NCBI GenBank assembly: GCA_949448405.1 | Contig: CASTFX010000069.1 | Location: forward strand, 1 to 6,714 | From: an uncultured Clostridia bacterium | GTDB lineage: Bacteria; Bacillota; Clostridia; TANB77; CAG-508 | Reading direction: 5' to 3' | DNA length: 6,714 nucleotides | Part shown: one piece after another, positions 1 to 6,058 of the stretch | Layout: the number at the start of each line of letters is the position of its first letter | Position numbering within the stretch: the first letter of the stretch is position 1 | The notes under the pieces: model-generated | Told to the model about the DNA's origin: nothing | The model's database searches: none | The model's input: the letters and a program-made list of their open reading frames with translations, nothing else | Translations under genes and position numbers: made by a program

Positions 1-220
1 CACAAATGGCTACGACTACCAAAACGTGGTAATATCCGAATTTGACGCAAACTGTCTCCACTTGAGGAAAGACTTTTACCCTGACTATGATACGGACTAT
101 GATGCTTGTGTCTACCTTTCTGGTGTCTGTGCTATTCATATTTACAGAAAGACAGACACACGTACTACTAGCCACCCAGTGACTAATGTTAGCCAAGAGG
201 TAGCTGAGATGCTCGGCTAA
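1..220 (+). CDS. 3' end of an unrecognised protein gene (5' end outside the window)
   Basis: The second forward frame is open from the window edge to a TAA at 218-220, giving at least 72 codons. A GTG at 26 is possible, but nothing resembling a ribosome binding site precedes it and the frame stays open upstream, so this is more likely the C-terminal end of a longer protein. The visible peptide is rich in Asp and Tyr, with a short in-frame repeat (DYDT then DYDA, from GACTATGAT at 83-91 and 95-103). A beta-like stretch around CVYLSGVCAIHIY follows, and the end is probably helical (QEVAEMLG). I see no signal peptide, membrane segment or known motif, and I do not recognise the family. GC is about 44% by hand count, against about 30% in purA, and codons such as CTC, TCC, GTC and GAC are common, unlike the neighbours. 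That suggests horizontal transfer or, less interestingly, an assembly junction. A terminator hairpin starts about 40 bases after the stop, and the reverse strand has stops in all frames; both support a real plus-strand gene end. Confidence 0.5.
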   Translation, partial: TNGYDYQNVVISEFDANCLHLRKDFYPDYDTDYDACVYLSGVCAIHIYRKTDTRTTSHPVTNVSQEVAEMLG

Positions 221-232
221 GCAAACTCCTTA

Positions 233-258
233 TTCAAGTTCTACGCTGTAAACTTGAA
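233..258. repeat. Inverted repeat (hairpin) just downstream of the left-edge gene
   Basis: TTCAAGTT (233-240) is the exact reverse complement of AACTTGAA (251-258). The loop can pair further (TAC 242-244 with GTA 248-250), leaving a GCT loop and one unpaired C. This gives an 11-bp stem with a single bulge. No T-run follows it, so it is not a terminator by itself. It lies four bases before the arm of the terminator at 263-292. Its role is unknown; it could protect or process the 3' end of the upstream transcript, or be a recombination or protein-binding site. Confidence 0.5.
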
Positions 259-259
259 A

Positions 260-300
260 GCAAAAATTCCAGTGAGAAATCACTGGAATTTTGCTTTATT
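260..300. terminator. Bidirectional rho-independent terminator between the left-edge gene and purB
   Basis: A perfect 13-bp stem (263-275 with 280-292) closes on a GAAA tetraloop at 276-279. On the plus strand the stem is followed by GCTTTATTT. On the minus strand the stem ends in a T-run followed by GCTTT. It sits about 43 bases past the TAA of the left-edge gene and about 28 bases past the purB stop, so it is well placed to end both convergent transcripts. The pure stem and the GNRA-type loop make this a confident call. Confidence 0.85.
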
Positions 301-319
301 TACACATTTTGGTGCCAAT

Positions 320-1750
320 TCATACATTCACGCTGACATCTATTCCCTCTATCATTTCGCCATATCTTTCTATTACTGGATCTACCTCTTCTCTTATAAA
401 ATCTTCCACTTGATGTACTGCCCTACCGCATAAATTATCAGGATTTAATATTTCTAGGATTTCTTCTTTAGAAAAACCAAAACTTGCATCTCCTGCAATT
501 CTATCTACTAAATCATTTTGTCTACCAAACTCTTTCACTTCTCTTGCAGCTTCCATTGAATATATTCTTATTTTCTCATGCAATTCTTGTCTATCTCCGC
601 CTTTTAGAACAGCTTTCATAAGTATTTCTTCTGTACCCATAAACGGTAACTCTTGCATTAAGTTTGTCCTTATTACGCTGTTATATACGACGATATTAGA
701 CGAAATATTTGCATATAGGGTAAGTATACCATCTACAGCTAAAAATGCCTCAGGAACGCAAATTCTCTTGTTAGCAGAGTCATCTAATGTCCTTTCTAAC
801 CACTGTGTAGCAGATGTCAAGGCTGGATCCATAGCAAGTGTGATTACATGTCTTGAAAGTGAATTAATCCTCTCACTTCTCATTGGATTTCTTTTATATG
901 CCATTGCAGATGAACCTATTTGTCCTTTTTCAAATGGCTCTTCTAATTCTTTCTCATGTTGTAATAATCTCATGTCATTTGCAAATTTTGATGCACTTTG
1001 TGCTATACTTGAAAGTACATTTAACACTCTTGTATCTAATTTTCTTGTATATGTTTGTCCTGATACTGCAAAAGTTTTTGCAAATCCCATTTTTTCTGCA
1101 ACCTTTTTATCTAACATTTTTACTTTTGCTTCATCTTTAAATAATTTCATAAAACTTTCTTGTGTTCCTGTTGTACCTTTACACCCTCTTAACTTCATAC
1201 TACTTTGTACAAATTCTAGTTCTTCTAAATCTTCTAACAAATCTTGCATCCAAAGTGTTGCTCTTTTTCCTACTGTTGTAAGTTGCGCTGGTTGGAAATG
1301 TGTATATCCAAGGCAAGTTACGCCCTTGTTTTCTAAAGCAAATTTTTTCAAATTATTTATTACTAATACTAATTTTTCCTTTATAACTTCTAGTGCTTTA
1401 CTCATTAATATTACATCTGCATTATCTGTTACATAACATGAAGTTGCACCTAAGTGTATTATTCCTTTTGCTGATGGACATTTTGTACCAAATTCATATA
1501 CATGTGCCATTACATCATGTCTGCACTCCTTTTCTCTTTTTGCAACTACCTCATAATCTATATCGTCTATATGTGCTTTCATTTCAGCTATTTGCTCATT
1601 TGTTATATTTATTCCTAATTCTTTTTCTGTTTCTGCAAGTGCTACCCATAGTCTTCTCCATGTTCCGTATTTTGAGTCAGAAGACCATATTTCATTCATT
1701 TCTTTACTTGCATATCTACCACTTAGTGGTGTAACATATATTTTCTCCAT
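320..1750 (-). CDS. purB: Adenylosuccinate lyase
   Basis: PurB is a cytoplasmic homotetrameric lyase of the fumarase/aspartase superfamily. It removes fumarate from adenylosuccinate to give AMP, and from SAICAR to give AICAR in IMP synthesis. The protein has 476 residues, normal for the longer form that resembles the animal and clostridial enzymes. Visible motifs in order: RHDVMAH (77-83, substrate-binding His78), GATSCYVTDN (101-110), the catalytic-histidine motif GYTHFQPAQ (148-156, His151), and the superfamily signature loop GSSAMAYKRNPMRSER (279-294) with its mobile catalytic serine. Residue 284 is Ala where many homologues have Pro. The ATG start is fixed by a good AGGAGGC-type ribosome binding site (1756-1762 read on the minus strand) and an in-frame stop five codons upstream. 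The gene is divergent from purA, the preceding step of the AMP branch, and ends at the bidirectional hairpin near 263-292. Function is certain at family level. Confidence 0.97.
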   Translation of the reverse strand: MEKIYVTPLSGRYASKEMNEIWSSDSKYGTWRRLWVALAETEKELGINITNEQIAEMKAHIDDIDYEVVAKREKECRHDVMAHVYEFGTKCPSAKGIIHLGATSCYVTDNADVILMSKALEVIKEKLVLVINNLKKFALENKGVTCLGYTHFQPAQLTTVGKRATLWMQDLLEDLEELEFVQSSMKLRGCKGTTGTQESFMKLFKDEAKVKMLDKKVAEKMGFAKTFAVSGQTYTRKLDTRVLNVLSSIAQSASKFANDMRLLQHEKELEEPFEKGQIGSSAMAYKRNPMRSERINSLSRHVITLAMDPALTSATQWLERTLDDSANKRICVPEAFLAVDGILTLYANISSNIVVYNSVIRTNLMQELPFMGTEEILMKAVLKGGDRQELHEKIRIYSMEAAREVKEFGRQNDLVDRIAGDASFGFSKEEILEILNPDNLCGRAVHQVEDFIREEVDPVIERYGEMIEGIDVSVNV

Positions 1751-1763
1751 AAATTGCCTCCTT

Positions 1764-1799
1764 AATTACGAACTGATTTTATCACAAATACGAACTTTT
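1764..1799. promoter_or_regulatory. Two PurBox-like direct repeats, candidate PurR operator
   Basis: TACGAACT occurs at 1767-1774 and again at 1789-1796, spaced 22 bases apart on the same strand and with similar flanks (AATTACGAACTGA and AAATACGAACTTT). Both resemble the PurR box known from Bacillus and Lactococcus (AWWWCCGAACWWT): the second matches all but one position and the first all but two. In known cases PurR recognises pairs of such boxes, as inverted pairs in Bacillus repressor sites and as single or direct boxes in Lactococcus activator sites. Here they flank the purB -10, suggesting repression of purB. No purR gene is visible in the window, so the assignment is by motif and context. 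Confidence 0.5.
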
Positions 1800-1804
1800 T
1801 GCAA
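1776..1804 (-). promoter_or_regulatory. purB promoter (sigma-A type, extended -10)
   Basis: Read on the minus strand, a -35 box TTGCAA (1799-1804) is followed after exactly 17 bases by TAAAAT (1776-1781). TGA directly upstream of it forms an extended -10 (TGn). The predicted start is near 1769, giving a leader of about 18 bases before the purB ATG. This leaves no room for a purine riboswitch. One TACGAACT element lies inside the spacer and another covers the predicted start site, which is where a repressor would be expected to act. Confidence 0.7.
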
Positions 1805-1810
1805 TGCCTA

Positions 1811-1839
1811 TTGACTTTTTTTGACACATGTACGATAAT
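1811..1839 (+). promoter_or_regulatory. purA promoter (sigma-A type)
   Basis: TTGACT (1811-1816) and GATAAT (1834-1839) are separated by 17 bases, giving a start near 1846 and a leader of about 43 bases. A second -35-like TTGACA lies at 1821-1826 inside the spacer, but only weak -10 candidates are correctly spaced from it. The -35 boxes of the purA and purB promoters are only 6 bases apart and face away from each other. A TACGA element at 1831-1835 overlaps the -10. The leader contains only a weak 5-bp hairpin (GAGTG 1858-1862 with CGCTC 1869-1873) just before the ribosome binding site, and no riboswitch. Confidence 0.7.
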
Positions 1840-1888
1840 ATATATGTGAAATTTTTAGAGTGAGATTTCGCTCGAATGGAGGTCTTAT

Positions 1889-3157
1889 ATGTCAAAAGTT
1901 GATGTCGTTTTAGGTGCTTTTTATGGTGACGAAGGTAAAGGAAAGATTATAGATTATCTTTCTACAAAAGCTGACATTTCTATTAGATGTACTGGTGGTA
2001 ATAATGCTGGTCATACAATAGAAGTAGACGGACAAAAATTTGCATTCCATCTTATACCTTCTGGAGTGCTAAACAAAGGAACTTTAGCTGTAATTGGTAA
2101 TGGAGTTGTTGTTGACCCAAGAGTGTTAATTGAAGAAATTAACAACTTAAAAACTAATGGTTACACAGTAGACAACTTACGTATAAGTGATAAGGCTCAC
2201 GTAATTATGCCTTACCATATAGCTATGGATAAAATGCTTGAAGAAAATAGAGGAAATGACAAAATAGGTACTACCTGCCGTGGAATAGGCCCTGCATATT
2301 GTGATAAATTTGAACGTTCTGGTATAAGAATACAAGATTTTATAAGACCTAGATTTGCTGATTTGGTTCGTACAAATGTAGCAAATAAAAATAAAATTTT
2401 TAAAGCTTATGGATATCCTGAGTTTGATGCTGAGGAAATTATAAAAGAATATACAGAATATGCTGAAATTTTAAAACCTTATGTTGTTGATACAGTTGTA
2501 TTATTACATAATGCAATGTCTGAAAACAAAAAATTATTATGCGAAGGAGCTCAGTCAACATTACTTGATATTGATTTTGGTTCTTACCCATTTGTTACAT
2601 CTTCTAATCCAACTTTAGGTGGAATGTGTATAGGTTCAGGAGTAAGCCCTAAAGATATTAGAGAAGTTTATGGAGTAATCAAAGCTTATTCTTCAAGAGT
2701 TGGTGCTGGACCTTTCGTCACAGAACAAATTAATGAAGTTGGAGATAATATAAGAGAACTTGGTCACGAATATGGTACTACTACAAAAAGACCTAGAAGA
2801 TGTGGTTGGCTAGACTTAGTTGCTGTAAAATATTCTGTTATGGTAAATGGACTTACAGGTATTGCAATAAATCACTTAGATACTATTGGAAAACTTGATA
2901 AAATCGAACTTTGCACTGCATATAATCATAAAGGAAAAATCACAACAGACTTTTCTACAACACCTGAATATCTAGAAAATTGTACGGCTGTATATGAAGA
3001 ATTTGATGGAAACTTTGGAGATATTAGTAATATAAAAAGACGTGAAGATCTTCCAGAAAATGCTAAAAAATATTTAGCTAGAATTGAAGAAGTTATTGAT
3101 TGTCCTATTAAGTTTATAGGAACTGGTGCTGGAAGAGATGATTTGATTATTTGCTAA
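1889..3157 (+). CDS. purA: Adenylosuccinate synthetase
   Basis: PurA is a cytoplasmic homodimeric enzyme that joins IMP and aspartate, using GTP, to form adenylosuccinate, the substrate of the divergently encoded PurB. The 422 residues match the usual bacterial length. Motifs in order: the N-terminal P-loop variant YGDEGKGK (12-19) with catalytic Asp14; GGNNAGHT (36-43) with His42, which activates the IMP 6-oxygen; the IMP-binding GIGPAYCDK (132-140); QSTLLDIDFG (222-231) with the following SYPFVTSSN; and the aspartate- and GTP-side loop GTTTKRPRRCGWLD (296-309). The C-terminal end GTGAGRDDLI corresponds to the nucleotide-binding tail of the family. The P-loop reads AFYGDEGKGK where most family members have AQWGDEGKGK, so the usual Trp is Tyr. 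The ATG is preceded by GGAGG at 1878-1882 with a 6-base gap. Both catalytic residues are present, so the enzyme should be active. Confidence 0.97.
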   Translation: MSKVDVVLGAFYGDEGKGKIIDYLSTKADISIRCTGGNNAGHTIEVDGQKFAFHLIPSGVLNKGTLAVIGNGVVVDPRVLIEEINNLKTNGYTVDNLRISDKAHVIMPYHIAMDKMLEENRGNDKIGTTCRGIGPAYCDKFERSGIRIQDFIRPRFADLVRTNVANKNKIFKAYGYPEFDAEEIIKEYTEYAEILKPYVVDTVVLLHNAMSENKKLLCEGAQSTLLDIDFGSYPFVTSSNPTLGGMCIGSGVSPKDIREVYGVIKAYSSRVGAGPFVTEQINEVGDNIRELGHEYGTTTKRPRRCGWLDLVAVKYSVMVNGLTGIAINHLDTIGKLDKIELCTAYNHKGKITTDFSTTPEYLENCTAVYEEFDGNFGDISNIKRREDLPENAKKYLARIEEVIDCPIKFIGTGAGRDDLIIC

Positions 3158-3253
3158 TAGTAAAAGGAGTAAATGAATCTTTGATATATTTCAACATATA
3201 TTATAATCAAACTATAAACTTACATAATTTTCAAAATCCCTATTAAACACAGC
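3158..3253 (+). other. AT-rich purA 3' region with a weak promoter-like element, no gene
   Basis: No reading frame of useful length is present. A strong ribosome-binding-like AAAAGGAG (3162-3169) sits only three bases before an ATG at 3173, but that frame stops after three codons. TTGATA (3181-3186) and a perfect TATAAT (3202-3207) are 15 bases apart, shorter than the optimum. TTTGAT (3180-3185) and ATCAAA (3206-3211) form an inverted repeat around this segment. If the promoter-like element fires, the product would be a short RNA of about 80 bases ending at the terminator near 3293. This is speculative; the simplest reading is an untranslated purA tail. Confidence 0.2.
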
Positions 3254-3297
3254 AAAGGAGCACAAATCTTTTCACAGATTCGTGCTCTTTTTTATTT
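3254..3297. terminator. Rho-independent terminator between convergent purA and adhE
   Basis: GAGCAC (3258-3263) pairs with GTGCTC (3282-3287), and AATCT (3265-3269) pairs with AGATT (3276-3280), with a 6-base loop at 3270-3275. On the plus strand a run of six T follows directly (3288-3293), and AAAG at 3254-3257 can extend the stem into that T-run. This is a classical terminator for purA. The single internal mismatch (A3264 with C3281) becomes a G-U wobble in the minus-strand RNA, so the adhE transcript can form an uninterrupted 12-bp stem starting 14 bases after its stop codon. The minus-strand side has only CTTTGCT after the stem, so termination of adhE here is less certain. Confidence 0.8.
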
Positions 3298-3300
3298 GTT

Positions 3301-5886
3301 TTATATACTTTCTCCATAGTATGCATCTAATAATATTTGTTTTAATTCTGTTACTAATGGAAGTCTTGGATTTGCTGTTGTACATTGATCTTCAAATGCC
3401 TTTTCTGATAACTCATCTACTTTTGCTAAGAATTCGTCTTCACTTATTCCTTCTTCTTTTAGAGATTTTGGAATTCCAAGTTTCTCATTCATTTCTTGTA
3501 TTGCTTTTATTAATGATTTTATTCCCTCTTCTGTTGTATTTGCTTTTAGTCCTAATCTTCTTGCTAAATTTGCATATTTTTCATCTGCTATGAAATATTC
3601 ATATTTAGGGAATGATACAAACTTTGTTGGTTTAGTACTATTGTATTTTATAACATAAGGTAATATTATTGCATTTGCCCTACCATGAGCTATATGGAAT
3701 TCTCCTCCAAGCTTATGTGCCATTGAGTGATTTATTCCTAAAAATGCGTTTGTAAATGCCATTCCTGCGATACAGCTTGCATTATGCATTTTCTCACGTG
3801 CCTGTCTATTGCTTCCATCTTCATATGCTACTGGTAAATAATTATATACTATTTCAACTGCTTTTTCTGCTAATCCGTCTGTATAGTCAGATGCCATATT
3901 AGAAACATAACTTTCTATTGCATGTGTTAAAACGTCCATACCTGTATCTGCTGTTATTTTCTTTGGTAATGACATTACTAAGTCTGGGTCAATTATTGCT
4001 ATATCTGGTGTTAACTCATAGTCTGCAAGTGGATATTTTATATTTTTCTTTTTATCTGTTATAACTGCAAAAGATGTTACCTCAGATCCTGTTCCTGATG
4101 TTGTAGGTATTGCCACTAGCTTTGTTTTTTCTCCAAGTTTTGGGAATTTATAGGTACGTTTTCTTATATCCATAAATTTAAGTTTTAATCCCTCTGCGTC
4201 TGCGTCTGGATGTTCATAGAATAACCACATTCCTTTTGCTGCGTCTATTGGGCTTCCTCCACCAAGTGCTATAATTACATCTGGATTAAATTTTTTCATT
4301 GCGTCTACACCCTTTTGTATAGTATCAAATGAAGGATCTGGTTCAACTTCTGCGAAAATTTCTGAATGCACATATTGTTGTCTTTTTCTTAAATGATATA
4401 GTATTTTATCTACATATCCTAGTTTTACCATTGACTCATCTGTTACTATAAATGCTCTTGTAATATCTGGCATTTTTTCTAAATATCCAATGGCTCCCGC
4501 TTCGAAATATATTTTCTCAGGTATCTTAAACCATTGCATATTTACTCTCCTTTTTGCTACTCTCTTTATATTTATTAGGTTTACTGATGATACATTTGCT
4601 GTTGTAGAGTTTCCTCCAAATGTTCCACAACCAAGTGTTAATGATGGCATATTAGTGTTATATATATCTCCTATGGCTCCATGTGTTGATGGCGAATTTA
4701 CTATAATTCTTCCTACTTTTACTTTGTTTGAAAAAGCCTGTATAGTTTCTTCATCTTCTGAATGAATTACTGCTGAGTGTCCAAGTCCACCAAATTCAAT
4801 TAGTCTTTCTGCTAAATCTATTCCTTTTTCTGAGCTTGATACTGTATAGTATGCAAGTACTGGACTTAGTTTTTCTTTTGAGAATGGATACCCTTCTCCT
4901 ACTCCTGTTTGTGGTACTACTAATACTTTAGTTTTTTCAGGAACTTCTATTCCTGCTTCTTTTGCAATGTTATATGGACTTTGTCCTGCAATTGCTGATT
5001 TTAACTTTTCTTCTTCAAACATACTTTTTTCTAGTTTTTCTATTTCTGTCTTGTTTAGGAAATAACAGTCTGCTTCTTTCATAAGTTTTTCAAATTCTTT
5101 TGAAATCTCTTTATCTACAATAACAGCTTGCTCTGATGCACAAATCATTCCATTATCAAATGACTTTGAAAGCACTAAGTCTGTTACTGCTGTTTTTAAT
5201 TTTGCTGTTTTATCTATATAGCATGGAACATTTCCAGGTCCTACTCCAAGTGCTGGCTTTCCACATGAATATGCAGATTTAACCATTCCTGTTCCACCTG
5301 TTGCAAGTATTAGATTTACATTTGGGTGATTCATTAAAGCTCTTGTTGCTTCAACTGATGGCTCTTCTACCCATAGTATACAATCTTCTGGTGCTCCTGC
5401 TTCTATAGCTGCATCTCTTAATATTTTTGCTGTTTCAACACTACACCTTTGTGCTGATGGGTGGAAACCAAATATTATAACATTTCTTGTTTTTGCTGCT
5501 ATTATTGATTTAAACATTGTTGTTGAAGTTGGATTTGTAACTGGTGTAACACCTGCTATAATTCCTATTGGTTCTGCAATTTCTTCATATCCCTCTTCTT
5601 CGTTATCTCTTATAACTCCAACTGTTTTATCATATTTAATACTGTGATATACATATTCAGATGCAAACATATTCTTTGTTATCTTATCTTCGTATATCCC
5701 TCTTTTTGTTTCTTCTACAGCCATTTTTGCAAGTTTCATATGGTTTTCTAAACCTGCCATAGCCATTCTTTTAGTAATATTATCTATTGTTTCTTGGTCT
5801 AACTCCATGTATTTTTGAGATGCAACTTTCGCTCTTTCAACTAAGCTATCTATCATCTCTTTCACTTTTTGTTCTTCTTCTGTCAT
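3301..5886 (-). CDS. adhE: Bifunctional aldehyde-alcohol dehydrogenase
   Basis: AdhE reduces acetyl-CoA to acetaldehyde and then to ethanol, oxidising two NADH. In relatives it assembles into spirosome filaments. The protein has 861 residues, close to the 860-890 usual for the family. Residues 1 to about 440 form the CoA-acylating aldehyde dehydrogenase, with ATGGTGMVKSAY (195-206), GVGPGNVP (214-221) and the catalytic Cys249 in NGMICASEQ. A short linker (about 430-455) leads to the iron-dependent alcohol dehydrogenase, which has GGGSPIDAAKG (542-552) for NADH and PTTSGTGSEVT (594-604). Its metal ligands are Asp651 and His655 (MDVLTHAIESY), His720 (NHSMAHKLGG) and His734 (HIAHGRANA). Both active sites are complete and there is no frameshift. 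A stop codon lies directly before the ATG, fixing the start, and AAAGGAAGG lies upstream as the ribosome binding site. The gene is monocistronic between terminators, with its own strong promoter. It marks fermentative metabolism; either half alone would be less informative than the fusion seen here. Confidence 0.97.
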   Translation of the reverse strand: MTEEEQKVKEMIDSLVERAKVASQKYMELDQETIDNITKRMAMAGLENHMKLAKMAVEETKRGIYEDKITKNMFASEYVYHSIKYDKTVGVIRDNEEEGYEEIAEPIGIIAGVTPVTNPTSTTMFKSIIAAKTRNVIIFGFHPSAQRCSVETAKILRDAAIEAGAPEDCILWVEEPSVEATRALMNHPNVNLILATGGTGMVKSAYSCGKPALGVGPGNVPCYIDKTAKLKTAVTDLVLSKSFDNGMICASEQAVIVDKEISKEFEKLMKEADCYFLNKTEIEKLEKSMFEEEKLKSAIAGQSPYNIAKEAGIEVPEKTKVLVVPQTGVGEGYPFSKEKLSPVLAYYTVSSSEKGIDLAERLIEFGGLGHSAVIHSEDEETIQAFSNKVKVGRIIVNSPSTHGAIGDIYNTNMPSLTLGCGTFGGNSTTANVSSVNLINIKRVAKRRVNMQWFKIPEKIYFEAGAIGYLEKMPDITRAFIVTDESMVKLGYVDKILYHLRKRQQYVHSEIFAEVEPDPSFDTIQKGVDAMKKFNPDVIIALGGGSPIDAAKGMWLFYEHPDADAEGLKLKFMDIRKRTYKFPKLGEKTKLVAIPTTSGTGSEVTSFAVITDKKKNIKYPLADYELTPDIAIIDPDLVMSLPKKITADTGMDVLTHAIESYVSNMASDYTDGLAEKAVEIVYNYLPVAYEDGSNRQAREKMHNASCIAGMAFTNAFLGINHSMAHKLGGEFHIAHGRANAIILPYVIKYNSTKPTKFVSFPKYEYFIADEKYANLARRLGLKANTTEEGIKSLIKAIQEMNEKLGIPKSLKEEGISEDEFLAKVDELSEKAFEDQCTTANPRLPLVTELKQILLDAYYGESI

Positions 5887-5946
5887 TTAATATTCCTTCC
5901 TTTCTAAAAATTAGTAACTTATCAATAATTTCTCATTTGTTATTAT

Positions 5947-5971
5947 ATGAAGATTAATAATAATCATTCAT
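5947..5971 (-). promoter_or_regulatory. Hairpin in the adhE leader RNA
   Basis: ATGAAGATTA (5947-5956) pairs with TAATC and TTCAT (5961-5965 and 5967-5971), with one bulged A at 5966 and a four-base loop at 5957-5960. It gives a 10-bp stem that would lie about 7 to 31 bases into the adhE transcript. It is AT-rich and lacks a T-run, so it is not an attenuator. It could stabilise the 5' end of the mRNA, be a processing site, or act as a DNA operator just after the start. Confidence 0.35.
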
Positions 5972-5976
5972 TTTTG

Positions 5977-5997
5977 CTTATTAAATTATATAATAAG
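5977..5997. promoter_or_regulatory. Palindrome over the adhE -10 box, candidate operator
   Basis: CTTATTA (5977-5983) and TAATAAG (5991-5997) are perfect inverted repeats separated by seven bases, which contain the TATAAT -10 box and reach the predicted start. The position suits a repressor. The known regulator of clostridial adhE is the NADH sensor Rex, whose site is close to TTGTTAA-N4-TTAACAA. Here the half-sites read TTATTA-N7-TAATAA, with wrong spacing and a missing G/C pair, so I do not call it a Rex site. In such AT-rich DNA a 7-bp match can arise by chance. Confidence 0.35.
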
Positions 5998-6013
5998 TAA
6001 TTGTTTTGGTCAA
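5985..6013 (-). promoter_or_regulatory. adhE promoter (near-consensus sigma-A)
   Basis: On the minus strand TTGACC (6008-6013) is followed after exactly 17 bases by a perfect TATAAT (5985-5990). The predicted start is near 5978, giving an untranslated leader of about 92 bases. The -35 begins only three bases beyond the T-run of the acpP terminator, so adhE is cleanly separated from acpP transcription. Such a strong core promoter fits a highly expressed fermentation enzyme that is probably held in check by a repressor. Confidence 0.8.
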
Positions 6014-6016
6014 TAT

Positions 6017-6045
6017 AAAAAAATAATCCTCCTTTAATAAGGAGG
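6017..6045 (-). terminator. acpP rho-independent terminator
   Basis: CCTCCTT and AAGGAGG (6028-6034 and 6039-6045 on the plus strand) form a perfect 7-bp, GC-containing stem with a four-base loop. On the minus strand it is followed by ATTA and seven T (6017-6023), about 13 bases after the acpP stop. A T-run also lies on the other side (6049-6054), but no plus-strand gene reads into it. One stem arm is identical to an ideal Shine-Dalgarno sequence, but no start codon is placed to use it. Confidence 0.85.
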
Positions 6046-6058
6046 TTGTTTTTTATTA

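Noticed and set aside
768..1436. Long plus-strand open frame opposite purB, and other plus-strand frames around 883-1140 and 1393-1734
   Set aside because: They lie antisense to a certain gene, are rich in Leu/Phe/Ser as expected from reversed AT-rich codons, and lack ribosome binding sites and family motifs.
1751..1888. Purine riboswitch upstream of purA or purB
   Set aside because: The leaders predicted from the promoters are about 43 and 18 bases, too short for the purine aptamer, and its conserved core is not seen.
3173..3184. Mini-frame ATG AAT CTT TGA after a strong AAAAGGAG downstream of purA
   Set aside because: It has only three codons, and the spacing from the Shine-Dalgarno-like site is three bases, too short for good initiation.
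4490..4765. Plus-strand open frame opposite adhE, and another at 3282-3593
   Set aside because: Both are antisense to the intact adhE frame, with no ribosome binding site or recognisable protein.
3301..5886. adhE as two separate dehydrogenase genes or a broken gene
   Set aside because: The frame is continuous through the linker, and both active sites are complete at the usual family length.
5887..6058. Rex operator upstream of adhE
   Set aside because: Only isolated half-sites such as TTGTTAT (5938-5944) and TTATCAA (5919-5925) occur, with no partner at the required spacing.
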